Positions 9,988 through 22,616 of a stretch of DNA of 64,000 nt are shown here, piece by piece. The notes under the pieces were generated by a model that made no database searches, was not told the DNA's origin, and worked only from the letters and a program-made list of their open reading frames with translations. How positions within the stretch are numbered: position 1 is the stretch's first letter; each line of letters opens with the position of its first letter. The DNA is from Datisca glomerata (lineage: Eukaryota; Streptophyta; Magnoliopsida; Cucurbitales; Datiscaceae): contig QANY01008633.1 in assembly GCA_003255025.1 (NCBI GenBank), forward strand, positions 62,001 through 126,000, given 5' to 3'. Made by a program: the position numbers and the translations under genes.

Positions 9988-12900
9988 CCAAAATTATTGT
10001 CTGTAAAAGTTTTCTAGACATAAATTCTTCAAGTTGATGTCATTCTTCGGTTTTAAGCTCATTTATGAAAGAATTTATGATTTTGAGATTTCCCATTCCC
10101 AAATTCCTGAAGCAGAAGGCACACTTAGTGAATGCTTAAATCTCATTTTAAGTTACTTCTTCCTCTTCAAACGAAGTATTTCGTAAGTTTAGTATGTTTA
10201 CTTTGTTCAACTACAAAATATTCTAGTTGACTCTTATACTATGTTGATATGTAGAGTTCTTATTTCCCATTCCAACATGTTTTTTTTTGTTTAAAGGACA
10301 ATCTTCCAGGAGAATCAAGGGATGTCACCAAGGTTGCAGTCCGCAGCTTAGCAACTCTTCCCAGAAATAGAAACGATCCATGGATTAAAGATGGCCAAGA
10401 GCTAAAACCATGTTGAGAGAGAGGAACATTGGGTAAATGAGCTCTAAAACTTATAAAAGGAAACAAGGATTGCCTTTTGTATTTACTATTTTATCTTATA
10501 TGATTACACTTTACATTAACGTCTATTGCTTGGTTCGTAGATGATGGGTAGCAGTCAGAGGGGTATCTCACTCTTCCGTTAATTGATGGCTCTGAATATC
10601 ATGTTTCACAGGTACCAAACCCAACTTCTATGCTTAATTTGTTGTTCATCTTCTAGATTACCATATAAGTACACAAATACTTGGATCCCTCTCATTTTTG
10701 GTCATTTCCAAGAGTATGCTCTCTAGACAAAGATCAATTAGTGACTGTTAAATTATCCATTGAAGACTCTTCATTTGAGATTGAACTTCTAGTCTTTCTC
10801 ACTCAATATCATTTTCTTTTCATCGTTTGATTTGTCGCATGTTCTTCTCTTGTTGCATACTTCATTTTGATGTACAGTTTAATGTGTAGTATATCCTAGA
10901 ACTTCTCCTGAATTTATAGTGTGTGGATTATTGAGAATGTGATTAGCTTGATTTTTTTATCAATTTACTTCGGTTGGTGTCTTGGGGATGTAAATTGGAC
11001 TAGTGATGTGCTTGGAAATGGTGATTCAGAAAATATGAGGGAATCTGAGGTTAGATTTTCATGTAATTTGTTTTGGTTTGCCTCCATTATTTTCTGGAGG
11101 TTCTATGGCTTTAAAGTCTAATTTCTCCAATAAAAAATCTATGGCTTCTTCATGTTTCTATGATGATACACTGCATTATAGGGATCCACCGCATTGCTTC
11201 ATACATGTTGGTTTTACTTTGTTGTGTCTGCTTGTTATTTTCTATTAAAGTGTTGTGTGGATGGATGAAATTGTAGCACACTACTTTAATTTTCTTTCCC
11301 AAGAACCCCTTGTTTTCATGGTTATGGTAGGCGAAATGGAGAGACGAGGAGAATGTATGTACGTGGTATACTTCTTTGTCATGGTGGTATACTTATTTCT
11401 TTTAATTAGTAATCTGTTGTTATAGAAACTTTCATAATGTCTCTTGTATTTTAATGTTTACAAGTTCAGGTTTTGAATGACAATAGTTCCTACTTCTATA
11501 GAGTGTTTCATGTTGTGAATGAATCAAAAACATGATGACCGTATTAGGGATTTGATAATTTCTTCTCAAGTTTGATAGTTTATTCCTGGGAGTACTTTGT
11601 TTAATTGTTTAGCTGGTGATAAAATAACGATGCCATTAATGCTCATACTCCCGTGTTTACTTCAGATTTCCATTCCCAGCGGGAAAATGCTGGAAAGTTA
11701 TGAAATTATGGGTTATATATGTTTTGTGATCGAATCCAGGTAAAAAAATAGTTTTATTTGTTAGTCTAGTAGATAATGAAAAATGTGATTTAACTAGTAA
11801 ATCATACAAGTTCATATGCTGATGTTGAAATAAAAAGAAGAAAGAAGAAAGGCAGTAAGTGGGATAATTAGTACCATACTGCTTTTTGATATATTCCGGG
11901 AATAGTGTTACTAATCTTGTAAAATAATTGTGCACTCATACCTGATACATGCAGCCTGAATTCTAAAGTTAAGAGTTGATGGCACAAAGAGAGATTTATC
12001 CCAAGATACTTCCTCTGAGGAGGTTCCCTTGTTAAGCCAGGAGTTATTGCACGTTTTGAGAGATCTGATATTCAGGTATTTAGTCATTCTTGGTCCTATT
12101 ATCAAGTATTATTTTGCTACTGGATTCCGTGGCGATGAACTTACTTTGAAGGTGTGTTAAATATATGTTAAAAAACTTTGCATAGTGATTATATATGATT
12201 ATTATCTGTTTTTATGCAATTTTACAAAATCATATAGTGTGCTTAAAAATATGTAGTGTTATTTTCTCAAAGTATAAAATAGTGATGTGAGCAATGTGAA
12301 ATTATCTTAAAGTTGTTGTTTTATTCTTTAAAATGCAAGACCTACAATCCCTTGAAGGTTTTCAGCATGGCATCAAATTTTGAAGAATTAAGCAGTGGAA
12401 CTCTGAAGTTATTTTATAGCATCAGTGAAACTTTTAGTTGTTTTTTTTATATTTTGAATAGCATGTTGTATTAGTAGAATAAGTACTTAATACTTTTAGA
12501 TGATAATTATGCATGATACTTATAGATAATATTTTATGAAAATGAAATGATATTTGAATGTCTTTTAGTCTACTAATGTAATAATTTTGAATGTTTAAAT
12601 AGATACATAAACAGGTGCATATAAATTAATTGTAATAAAATAACATTTATAAAATATTAGGAAAATCTCTTTATAAGAGGCATCATTTATAACAAAAAAC
12701 TTTATCAATGAGATTCAAAAAATCTTATGGTATCTGATTTAATAGGATACAAAAATACTTGTAAATATTAATTTACAAGAAATAAAAAATACATGCTGAA
12801 TAAAAGTAATAGAAGTCGTAAAACCTCATTAAACAACATTCTACAAGAGTAAAAAAAATCTTGTAAAAAATGAGATAGCACAAGGGTCTTCATAGGAGGC

Positions 12901-13002
12901 GGCGCGCCTCGCGAAACATGCGGACTTTTAATATGAGGGTTATCACAGGTGTTGCACGATCTCTATAAATTACTTTTCACAGGAATATCCGTCTCCTTGT
13001 AA
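9988..13002. other. Unassigned DNA, no gene supported
   Basis: A 39-codon stretch at about 10295-10412 opens after a TTTAAAG-like acceptor and reads DNLPGESRDVTKVAVRSLAT. A second short stretch near 12020-12080 reads SLVKPGVIARFERSDIQ. Both may be exon relics but I do not recognise them. A GC-rich patch containing GGCGCGCC stands out at about 12897-12915. The rest is AT-rich. Confidence 0.5.
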
Positions 13003-13270
13003 AATGTCATATTTCTAATAGTGTCTCATGGTTGTGGTTGTAATTGTGCCAAGATCGTGTGCTAACATGGTAAAGCTATGACTTTTCATGGATGTGACCT
13101 TAAATGTGGCTAGACAGAATGCCTAACATGGTAAAGTTAGGACTTTTACATCTACAGGCATAAACATGGTTGGACCAAGCGCCTGACATGATAAAGTTGT
13201 GAATTTTTACGGTTATGGCCATGTATGCAGATAGATCGAATTCCTTACATGGTAAAGTTAAGAATTTTGA
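13003..13270. repeat. Tandem array of about four 61-base units
   Basis: The anchor TAACATGGTAAAG (or a one- or two-base variant) recurs at 13063, 13124, 13184 and 13245, with GACTTTT/GAATTTT and GTGGCTAGA/GTTGGACCA segments between. A weaker copy precedes the first anchor. The units have diverged considerably, so the array is old. Confidence 0.8.
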
Positions 13271-14609
13271 TGATGAACTTTGAACAAGATTGTTCTTGAC
13301 AGTCCAACTCATGAGCTCCTTGTTATCTTTCATGAGCTACTGGTTATCTTTCTCGAGTTCTTTAACTTATTTTGTTAACTGTCTCATCCTTGATCTATAA
13401 TGATTAATGGTTCATCATTTCAGATGACGCTTGGATATGTCAGAGTCTGTTAGAATTGACCCTAGATGAGGTAATACGGCTAGGGTAGTGTGTTGTGTAT
13501 ATCATGTTGATTATGAGTTTCTCCCGTGTTCACCATTGTGAAACATTATAATCAGACATGATGACATCATATGGTCAACTTGATGTCACCCCTCTAGAGT
13601 CTGACTCGGACCTAATAGGAGAATATTATGGATTCTTACAATGTCCATTTACCATTTTGCATGGGTTCAATTAAGACTGGCTCAAAGCTATTTTGGCCCC
13701 TCAACAAGTCATACATTTTTTCTGTCATGTAAACCAAACACTAAAATGGATTTTGATCTCGACTCTGATTTCATTTTATTCTCATTTATTCTAATAATGA
13801 TTTTATTTATTGAACCAAACGTCACGTAAGTATAAAAATTATATTCCTCAACCTCTTTACCTTTTTTTGGTGAAGTTAAGAGTAAACATTCTTTGAAAGA
13901 AATTTAAGAAGATTGTCTGATAAATTAACTAGACAGTGTTATTAGTTTGAAAAGTATAAAATATTTTTTGTTACTTTTTGTTTATTTCTTACGTCTCAAA
14001 TATTGAGGCTCGCGAAAAGTACGATAGCCAATTAAGAAATTTAAATTTATTTTTAATTCTTTTATAATTTTCCTTTTTATTTTTTTGTATCTGCCCAAAT
14101 TTTGGTGCACTAATAACTTTCGATCCTCTTGTTAATAATCTCCTAGCATTTAAAAAAATCTTTGTTATTGATAAAAGTGTATCCTTTAGAGAAGATTTTC
14201 AGAAAATTACACCCCATTCTTAAAAAATAAAAACTATATTTTAAATTGAGTGACTTTCTAGTTACTAACTCAACAGAAGATATCAGACAACTGTCATTAC
14301 TTTAGTTTCACTTTTCAACGTGTTTTTCTTTCACTTTTTTCACATCTGTAAATTTATTAACTACGACTTTTATTTAATAATTTTTTAATATGAGAGAGAT
14401 TCATTTTTTTTATTTATATACTAGTGAAACAATAAATAATATAATTATATTTCTAATATTTTTTTTAAATTAAGAAGGTTTTAGAGGTTAGTTTGCTGAT
14501 GAAAAACACTTGAAAACTTAATTGAGCTATTCATATATAACTTAGATTCACTAGTGTTAATGAAGTGAATACTTGAACCTAAAAGAGTACTAAACGAAAC
14601 TACTGAACC

Positions 14610-14780
14610 CTTCAAGTTACATTTCAGATGGGTTTGACTACTGAAAAATTTAATTAGTTACTTAAATGTTTAAATAGTCATAAAAATTACTTGAACCATT
14701 CAAGTTATCATTTCTGATGGGTTTGACTATTGAAAAATGTAGATAGTCACTTGAAAGGTTCAAGTACTGTAAAATTGTGG
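14610..14780. repeat. Two diverged tandem copies of about 85-90 bases
   Basis: TTCAAGTTACATTTCAGATGG at about 14611 and TTCAAGTTATCATTTCTGATGG at about 14699 are each followed by GTTTGACTA and TGAAAAAT. The array borders the low-coordinate end of the minus-strand LINE. Confidence 0.7.
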
Positions 14781-15992
14781 GTTATAGATATAGATTTTTT
14801 ATTTTAAAAATTTGGTATAGATTTTTGAAAATCATTACCAAAAGGGATAGAATCCCAAAAAACCCATAAATGTTTGGTGATATTGACATAGCCTCATTCT
14901 TACCCCAAACTTCTAACCTTAGAAAGAGAGGTAAATTTAGCCACAAAAGAATAAACACGGTCCATAGAACACGTCCAAACCAATGAGTCTTGATCAAAGC
15001 TCACTACCATCCGCTCAAATTTACAAGTAAGCATTGGGTGGGAAGAGCGACATGATGCAAGAAGATACCAATCACGTGTATCCATGTAAACATCACTTAC
15101 AAGGGACTTTAAAGGAGGGTGTAAAAATGGTGGTACTAAACCAAATTAATCAGTAGAGTTCCCAACTAGTTGTCTTGCCAAAAATAAATCTTGGAATAAC
15201 GACTGACAAACCACTTAGACTCAGTCATCAAGTGAGCATATTTAGATTGTAGGCTTGGCGAAAAAATGAAGAGGCACACCACGAGATCGCTCTATGATCT
15301 TGAGTAAAGTATCAAACACAAAAATAAGACAAAGGCAAAGGATCTTCACTCAACAGCTTCTAAATGAGCTTCTTGAGCACTAACTTGTTCAGAATGCAAC
15401 CTTCTAATCATATCCACCCAAGGGATCAACCAACATCATCTAGGAGCACCAATGAAGATAAGTACAACAAATAAGTCATAGGGTCTCATCTCTTTCGCAT
15501 TCTAGAGATGAGAGAAAATCAATAATTTGGGCCCTTAAAATATCTTCTCCCAAGATAAATAGATGATTTCTCCCAATAAAATCATTGTCCTTAGAGTGCG
15601 CCATAAAGCTCAAAAGCATCTAAAATGACCCACAACTTCCAAGGAGAAGCCCTACAAAAAAAAGCATGCATCCCAATTGGAGAAGATATCAAAATTGAGA
15701 AGCCTGAGTCTACAAGGTAAGTAAGATATCTTCTAAAAATGTCTCACCAAACAAAAAAAAGTGGGAAAATAGGATCACATGCTGCACAACGTGTGAATAC
15801 CTAAAAAACCTTTAGAAGAGCTATCAATAAGCACAGAGACCCTAGCGGAATATAAAATAGTAAAAAAAATACAATCTATAAAACTCTCAAAGAAACCAAA
15901 GCACCTGAGGATCATAAAGAGAAAATGCTAACTGATGGAGTTAAAAGCCTTGCAAATGTCATTTTTCAATACAAATGACCACCATGACTATT
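14770..15992 (-). mobile_element. LINE ORF2 relic, reverse transcriptase and C-terminal part (segment 3 of a split minus-strand LINE)
   Basis: Read on the minus strand from 15992 downward, the translation gives NDICKAFNSIS, then HFLFMILRCFGFFESFI, then SARVSVLIDSSSKGF. This is the D-x-x-K-A-F-D-S-V-x-W...G-F-x-x-x-F...N-G-S-x-K-G-F signature of LINE reverse transcriptase, with several stops. Further along, WYLLASCRSSH and DSLVWTCSMDRVYSFVAK match the 'D-x-L-V-W-x-x-S-x-D-G-x-F' stretch before the zinc-binding region. Position and strand make it the continuation of the endonuclease segment at 19315-19905 and the ORF1 segment at 23413-24700. Confidence 0.7.
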
Positions 15993-15994
15993 AT

Positions 15995-16907
15995 TACTCA
16001 AAACATTAATATTATACACCGAACAAGGATTAAATTTGAGAAGCCATATGGACTCAATTTATCACAAGAAGTCAACCAAGGGTAGTGACCGTGAAGAGAA
16101 TAAGACCGGGCAAGAAGAGGAAATCAATATATGACAAACTCGGATGATTTGGAGTGCAATTCGGTTTAACCGATGGTAAACTGGTCAAACCAGTTTGGAA
16201 GATGTGATCGATTTGTCAAAAAATTCTTTCTTAATTTATGACCAGTCTGTCTACTTCTCCAACTGGACTGATCGGTTTCAATAGTACTTTTCAACACTAC
16301 TATATACCCCCATGACATTTCTCTGATAAAATTTTGTAGTGTTTAATATTTTGAGAGGTTATATTTTGAACAATAATTTGAGATATTTTCTATAGAGAAG
16401 TTAGTAAAAATTATGATAAAAATTGAAAGATCTACTCTTTGTGAGAGTATGAAATTTTGTAAGAGGTTCGAAGATCTCGACCGAGCTGCATTGTCAAGGT
16501 TTGATTGGCACCATACACCAATAGAGGTTTGTAAAGGTTTGATCTTCACTGTTAAAAATATCGTTTAGCAGAAATTTTCAATGGAGGATCCTTGGAGCGT
16601 GGAAGTAAGGATAGGTTTTCTCAAACTACATAAAAATATTATGTGTCGATTCTCCCTCTTCCTTACTCTTTTATTTACATGTTATTTACTTTCTGTACTT
16701 AATTTCTCGTACGTTTAATTTTTACACTTTAATATTTTACATCATTAATATTTTATTTATATAATTGCTCATTTATTAAATATTGAATATTGCTTGATTG
16801 GTTTGATTTGTTATTCATTTTATATTTCAAGCAATTTTATTATTATATATCAAATATTTCTTTTAAACTATTTTTTCTTAATAAAAGAGTGTCATATCGA
16901 TCCTACA
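15995..16907 (+). repeat. Left LTR, 5'-truncated
   Basis: It aligns with 18322-19314: shared AATATTATACACC near the start, TCAACCAAGGGT, GCAATTCGGT, TTTAATATTTTGAGAGG, TTGATTGGCACCATA and TATTTCTTTTAAACTATTTT near the end. Many substitutions separate the two, so insertion was not recent. Confidence 0.75.
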
Positions 16908-16925
16908 ATTAGTATCAGAGTTTGG
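16908..16925 (+). promoter_or_regulatory. Primer binding site, initiator Met tRNA type
   Basis: ATTAGTATCAGAGTTTGG directly follows the left LTR end. Plant copia elements typically have TGGTATCAGAGC here. Confidence 0.6.
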
Positions 16926-16959
16926 TGCTTAAATCTCTGAGACTTAATTATCTTGAACT

Positions 16960-17650
16960 ATGACATCATCTTTTAATTTTCAGCAAGGACAATTGATTTC
17001 AAAACCTCATTTTTTATGGAATAGATTACAACTTTTGGAAAATTAGAATGAAATTTTTTATTCATCTCTCGATTATGATTTATGAAAAACTGTCAAAAAT
17101 GGTTCTTACATGCCTAAGTCACGAGATTTGATCAAGAGTGACAAAATTAAATTGTCTATAAATGTTCAAGCGATAAATGTCTAACATTATGCCTCAAGTT
17201 TAAATGAATATAATCGTATTTATATGTGTGAATCTGGAAAAGACATTTAGCATGTATTAGAAATCATACATGAATGTACAAATAAGGTTAAAGACTCTAA
17301 GATTGATATTCACATGCATGAATATGAAATGTTTAAGATGCGTTAAATTGAAAGTATTGAAGACATGTTTGCACGTTTCAATAAACACTGTAAATTCTCT
17401 TAACGTTCTTGGTAAGACCTTTACTAATAGTTATTTGGTGAATAAAGTTCTTAGGTCATTATCAATATTGTGGGATAACAAAGTAATTGTTATTCAAAAA
17501 ATGAAATATCTTAAGACACTTTCGCTTGAAGGACTCATGGGGTCATTGATGTTTCATGAAATGGAGAACGGAAGAGGATGCGGACTAGATAAATGGAGGA
17601 AATCTATTATTCAAAGCCACATCCATTAAGAGTGAAAAAGAAGATGAAAA
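16960..17650 (+). pseudogene. copia gag relic (UBN2/DUF4219-like)
   Basis: An ATG at 16960 opens MTSSFNFQQGQLISKPHF, typical of copia gag N-termini. After a shift the text continues with DYDL, VKNGSYMPKSRDLIKSDKIK, NEYNRIYMCESGKDI and HVLEIIHECTNKVKDSKID, then EYEMFKM and IESIEDMFARFN. This follows the gag UBN2 order: alpha-rich region, 'akeiWd-L', 'vkeskI', 'fkM-E-sI-e-m-R-F'. A further block shifted by one base (VNSLNVLGKTFTNSYLVNKVLRSL) matches the next conserved stretch. At least five stops or shifts are present. Confidence 0.75.
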
Positions 17651-18179
17651 CGAAAATCTAATGCACTTCATTAAGACAGGGAGCACTTCAAAGAAGAAAC
17701 CCAAGGAAAAGAGAAGTCTGATTCCAAATAAACATGAAAAGGTACATATCTGCAAAGTGGCACACATAAACAATGTTAGCAAGCCCAACCTTTATTATAA
17801 TCTTGATTTTCGAGAAATCACGTGAATTTAGTTTTTTATTTGTTATGCATTTAAAAATGCATACATTGGGGGGAAGATTTTTCAAAAATAGATTTTTTTC
17901 AATTCATTTTGATGATTTCAAAGGGGGATAATTAATTGCGAAATGAGGAGAACTTTTTCATATTAAAAATTGTGAAAGGGGGATTTTTTTTAACAAATGA
18001 TATGTTCAATTTTTTTTATGACTTTAAAGGAGGATAGATATAATTGATTGTAAAGAAAGAGAATTTTTCGTGTTTTTAAATTTTTTAAATTTTAAAAATA
18101 CTGTTGTTTATGATTAGGGATTAAATAATTAATATTTTTAAATGCAATCAATTGCTTGTCATCATAAAAATGGAGAGAT

Positions 18180-19314
18180 TGTTGACCCTAGTCATTGTGT
18201 TAATATTGATGATGACAAATAATTATTGAACTAATATTTTTATTGAGTGTATAGAAATATTATCAGTGTAAATCAAATATAAGTAAGTAGAAAGAATTGG
18301 TTCGATACTTCAAAGACCAATATTATACACCAAGCAATGATCGAATTTGAGAAGACATATGAACCCAATATATCACAGTCAACCAAGGGTCAAGACCACG
18401 AAGAGATTCGGGACAAGAAGAGGAATGGAATATACAATGAACCAAGAATGATTTAGATTGCAATTCGGTCAAACTAGTGGGAAATCAGTCAGACTGATTT
18501 CCTAACCAGTGAGACTGGTTTTAAAATTAAGACAATTACTTGTTTAATCGCTAAAATCAGTCAGATCGGTGGAGAAATTTGTGTGAGCGGTTTGTCAAAA
18601 AAGAAAACTTTCTTAATTGACGACCGGTCCATCGAGTTCTCTAATTGGTCCGACTGGTTTCAATAATGCTTGTCAACACCATGTATACCCGATGACATTT
18701 TCATTACAACACACCTACCCACTTTTCTCCACTCCTCTCCAATAAAGTTCTGTAATGTTTAATATTTTGAGAGGCTTGTATGTTGAACGAGAATTTGAGA
18801 TATGTTCTGGAGAGACGCCAGTAAAAACTGTGAGCGAAAAATTACGAGATCTACTTTTTGAGAGAGTGATAAATTTTATAAGAGATTCGAAGATCTCAAT
18901 CGAGTTGCATTGTCAATGTTTGATTGGCACCATAAGCCAATAAGATTTATAAAGATTTGGTCTTCACCGTTAGAAAGATCGTTTAGAAAAAATTTTCAAG
19001 GGCGGATCTTTGGAGCGTGGACATAGGGATAGAATTTCCTGAACCACGTACAATATTGTGTCGATTCTCCCTCTTTCCTACTATTTTATTTACGTGCTAT
19101 TTACTTTCCGTAGTTAATTTCTCACACATTTAATTTTGGTACTTTAATATTCTGCATCATCAAGATTTTATTTATTTAATTGCTTGTTTATTAAATATGC
19201 TTGATAGATTTAATTTGTTATTCATTTCATATTTCAAGCAATTTTATTATTCTAAATCAAATATTTCTTTTAAACTATTTTTTCTCAATAAATGGGTGAC
19301 ATATCGATCGTACA
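18180..19314 (+). repeat. Right LTR, about 1135 bases, TG...CA
   Basis: It begins TGTTGACCC after the purine-rich tract AAAAATGGAGAGAT and ends CGATCGTACA. It shares the whole of its last kilobase with the left LTR at 15995-16907. Confidence 0.75.
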
Positions 19315-19905
19315 ATTTCCAAATACCTGGCAGTTCCATCAACCAGAATCATCACAATAACTAGATGTGGAATTACCAGTGCTTTCATGAGCTCTCAGAA
19401 TTATGTTGAAGTCCCCCCACATAAGTGAATTGTGGTTTTTGAACACTGTTAAAGCAACAAATCATTTGAACTTGAAATGTCCATAAAAAATTTTCAAAGA
19501 GATTTGCAGGTGATGTCGCTCACACTATCATATTAAAAAATGATTCGATGGACAACTCCACACAAACTAGTAGAAATAGTAACATGTTAAGTTTGAGAAA
19601 AAAGATTGTATCATTCTGAATAGTAGAAGACCTAAAAATCTGCATCTTAGAAAACCCACTAATATTAGAGCAAATAAAATGCAATCCCAAAGCACCAAAG
19701 ATAGAATTAATAGAATCAAAATAACACATAGGTTCATCAATGCAAACCAACTTCATCATATGAAGAAAATAAAAATCTTTCAAAGCGCATTAGGTATCAC
19801 AATTTGAAATATCTCAAAAATTTCAATAAAGGACAATGATTCATTTGTCAATTTACATTCACCAGTGCTAGTCTTGGAGAATTTTCGGGTTTAATGTGAT
19901 TTTTT
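19315..19905 (-). mobile_element. LINE ORF2 relic, AP-endonuclease part (segment 2 of the split minus-strand LINE)
   Basis: On the minus strand one frame reads ALKDFYFLHMMKLVCIDEPM (the 'P-D-x-I-x-I-x-E-P' Glu motif), then FGALGLHFICSNISGFSK, and after a stop near 19520 continues to SLMWGDFNIILRAHES, the GDFN catalytic motif. These are the first half of a plant LINE endonuclease in proper order. The segment lies between the copia LTR and the MULE, on the same strand as the RT segment below and the ORF1 segment above. Confidence 0.75.
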
Positions 19906-20242
19906 AAAAAAATTGAAAAGTAAGGTAGGTTTGAAACTAATTCTAAAATTAAGATATCATTGGCTATGTTGGAAGGCGTCTTTTGTAAAGACGACTTCTA
20001 GTTGGCAAAAATCATTTTACAAAAGACACCTTCAGTGCAGCCTGAAGGCGTCTTTGCAGAAGCTAACAACTGCATACAAAAATCATCAACAACCTAACCT
20101 GCATACAAAAATCATCCATCATGCAGAACATTTTATGACTTTACCACACATTCTCAATGAACAACATATATTTTTAACAAATTGTATGACCTTACATTTA
20201 ATATTATTCTACAAAAATCCAAATACAAAAAATATAAATCAA

Positions 20243-21850
20243 TCACGTTCCACACGGTGGTCGTCTTCTAATTCTTTTTTGGCGTCTTTCATATGTTTGT
20301 AATTGAGTTACTTGTGATAATGGACCTTCCTTCGTAATAGCTGCTACACTTTCTTCCTCTACCATAAGCAGCGACTCTTCCTCCACAATATGTGGGTCTT
20401 CATCCACAATAGGAGCATCTTCCACAATAGGAGCATCTTCCATAATATGTGAGTTTAAGGCACATCTTCTACCTCCTGCTCCAGGAGCACTAGCACATCC
20501 TCCTCCACGCCGTTGAGGTTGATGAAATGGTCCAGAATTGGAACCAAGTTGAGTCACTGACTCACCTCCAAATGTATAAAAGACCGGCGACGTGTATGAC
20601 TCTTGCTGAGCCATAAATGGTTCGTCTCGAGGCATGTGTGATTCTTGTTGACTTCTTTGAGATGAGTTGTGCACTCCATGCCTTCGAGATAAACGAAATT
20701 GATAAGCCGCATTCTCTTGTCTTAGAACATAATCCGGTCTATGCCATTAAACTATATGAAAGCAAATGAGGGAAGAGACAGACCATCATATATCTCCGTG
20801 CATGATGCAGCATTCAAGAAAAGTATGAATAATATCATTATAAGGTTTCCGTATAACCTATAAAAATCATATTATAAATAATATGACAAAACCCGAGTAT
20901 TACCTATGTTATAAATAAAAAGCATAGTATTACCTGATCTGGAGTTTGTCTATCTAATACAAATCGATACACTTTAAGAACATGTGTTGAGCTCTCTGTG
21001 AGACTAAAAATATCTCTCAATCTATGAGATAAATTGCACAGTTAAATACATGTAAATGATAACATACATATGTAATAATCAAATGAGTTGACTTACCGTA
21101 TACTCAAAGGAGGAGGTGGCATTGGAAGTCCATCTTCCCCGACATTATCATGTCTCGCCCGTTGCAACCTCACAGGTGTCAAATGTGAAAATCGATCCCA
21201 TGCCCATAATTTTAGTAATACTAGTGGGCCAGCAATATCGAAAGCATTTTTATGGCTGGCTTTGTACATCTCCATATACAACCATGCAAGGCATGCACTA
21301 CCCCAACTATACTGACTAGTCTTAGTAAAATCTTCTAGTAAAGGCAAGAACATCAAATGCACCTTAATGTTTAACTTATCACAAAAAATGGTACCTCCAA
21401 TAAGTTGTAGAATATATGCATGAGCATAACTTTTCACATAAAGCACCTCATCATCATCAAATAATGAGGGAAAATGTGCAGTCAAACATGCCATAAGTAA
21501 ATGTGATCCCTGTAAATCACGTGGGCCTGGTCGAAATCTTAACAAATCTTCACATATCCTTGCCCAATCTCGATGTGCACTAAATGTTACCGCCATCCCA
21601 TCAACTAGAAGTCCTAATTGTATTTGCACATCATGTAGAGTAATAGTACACTCACCATGTGCCATGTGAAATGTATGTGTTTCAGGACGCCATCTCTCCA
21701 CAAAAGATGTGATCAAGTACCAGTCAAGGGCGATAAACCCCACCCTCGCAACCCCATAAATTTAGCACGTATCAAACATGGAATAATACGTCTATGAAGT
21801 ACGTTGGATGGGTACTTAAGGTCTGCCTTACTTTCAAAACATAAACCTTT
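20243..21850 (-). pseudogene. MAIN/MAIL-like plant mobile domain (PMD) gene, three exons, disrupted
   Basis: Exon 1 reads from about 21850 to 21097: IIPCLIRAKFMG, then after one frame shift GFIALDWYLITSFVERWRPE, FHMAHGECTITLHDVQIQLG and VDGMAV. These are the core signature of the plant mobile domain. A GTAAGT donor follows. Exon 2 (21021-20934) reads STHVLKVYRFVLDRQTPDQ with proper AG and GT borders. Exon 3 starts at 20857 (VIRKPYNDIIHTFLECC), passes two breaks, continues SLICFHIV-WHRPDYVLRQEN and ends in a 143-codon low-complexity tail (to 20243). PMD proteins MAIN and MAIL1 are nuclear proteins linked to silencing and meristem maintenance; transposon-borne relatives are known. At least three disruptions make function unlikely. 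Confidence 0.75.
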
Positions 21851-22616
21851 GTATAATTGATTTGTTTCATTCATATCCCAGTACGTTGGATGGGTATCTG
21901 ATCTAGCTTTGCATTTACGGCATCCCAATCCAACTGAGCAAGGAATGGTGAAGATGGTTCATGCTGGAGTATTTCAACTGAGGGGTTCACAACATCATCC
22001 TCTTCAACTTGGTCATCATCTTCATCGATAACATTACAAGCATTTATCTCTTCAAACTCTGCCAAGAAGAAGCTACGTGGAGGGCTAGATGGATTCACAT
22101 GAACGTCATGAGCATCTACATCTTCATGTAGCAAATAACTACTATTGGGTATATTTTCTTGCAATATAGGATACGTGTCATTGTCATGGAATGGAGAAGA
22201 AATTATCACACTATCGTGTACCTCAACTCCACACATATTGTCATTATACAAGTTTATGCTATGACCTCCTACATCTCTAGCATTTTTTGTTAAATATAAC
22301 TCAATTGTATTTGGCGGAGGAATTTGAAGCACAATAGTAAACATCACATGAGCATAGTTATCATTCCGTATAAAAAATTTCACATAGTTGAATGACCCAG
22401 CACCAAGAGTAAGTGGATAACGACAAACTATGTCTAAGTTCCAATGTAGACGGTCAATTGACAATGCTTCACATTAGTATTATATAGCTCGTTAAAAGTA
22501 ATCTTCTTATGAATTACAATTCCCCTCATTGAAGGTCGATCATAAGAAACTCCATTTGTACTGATTACGACATTATCATTCATGTAACATAAAACTACCA
22601 TATGCCTTTCTCCCAT
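21850..22616 (-). pseudogene. MULE transposase N-terminal fragment
   Basis: It starts MGERHMVVLCYMNDNVV at 22616 and breaks frame once near 22450. It then continues as LHWNLDIVCRYPL, VKFFIRNDNYAHVMFTIVLQ, a long Asp/Glu-rich segment, and finally MNETNQLYKGLCFESKADLK. The order is the usual start of plant MuDR-type transposases: a small alpha/beta domain, an acidic linker, then 'L-x-x-G-M-x-F-x-S-K-x-x-L'. The family would continue with the zinc-finger FLYWCH/WRKY-like and DDE domains. Here the text instead runs into the mobile domain gene within a few codons. Confidence 0.6.

Larger units (their letters stand above)
15995..19314 (+). mobile_element. Copia-type LTR retrotransposon, gag-only remnant, left LTR truncated, inserted in the minus-strand LINE
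   Basis: Two diverged direct repeats flank a gag relic. The right LTR starts TGTTGACCC at 18180 just after a purine-rich tract and ends TACA at 19314. The left repeat ends TACA at 16907 and is followed by a tRNA-iMet-type primer site (AGTATCAGAG, consensus GGTATCAGAG). No integrase, reverse transcriptase or RNase H is visible in the 1.2 kb between gag and the right LTR, so it is a deleted or non-autonomous copy. The left LTR lacks about 140 bases matching 18180-18320, so the target duplication cannot be verified. Confidence 0.8.

Noticed and set aside
10295..10412. Downstream exon of the bHLH relic
   Set aside because: The translation (DNLPGESRDVTKVAVRSLAT) does not match the C-terminal region expected after the leucine-rich end of UNE12-type proteins.
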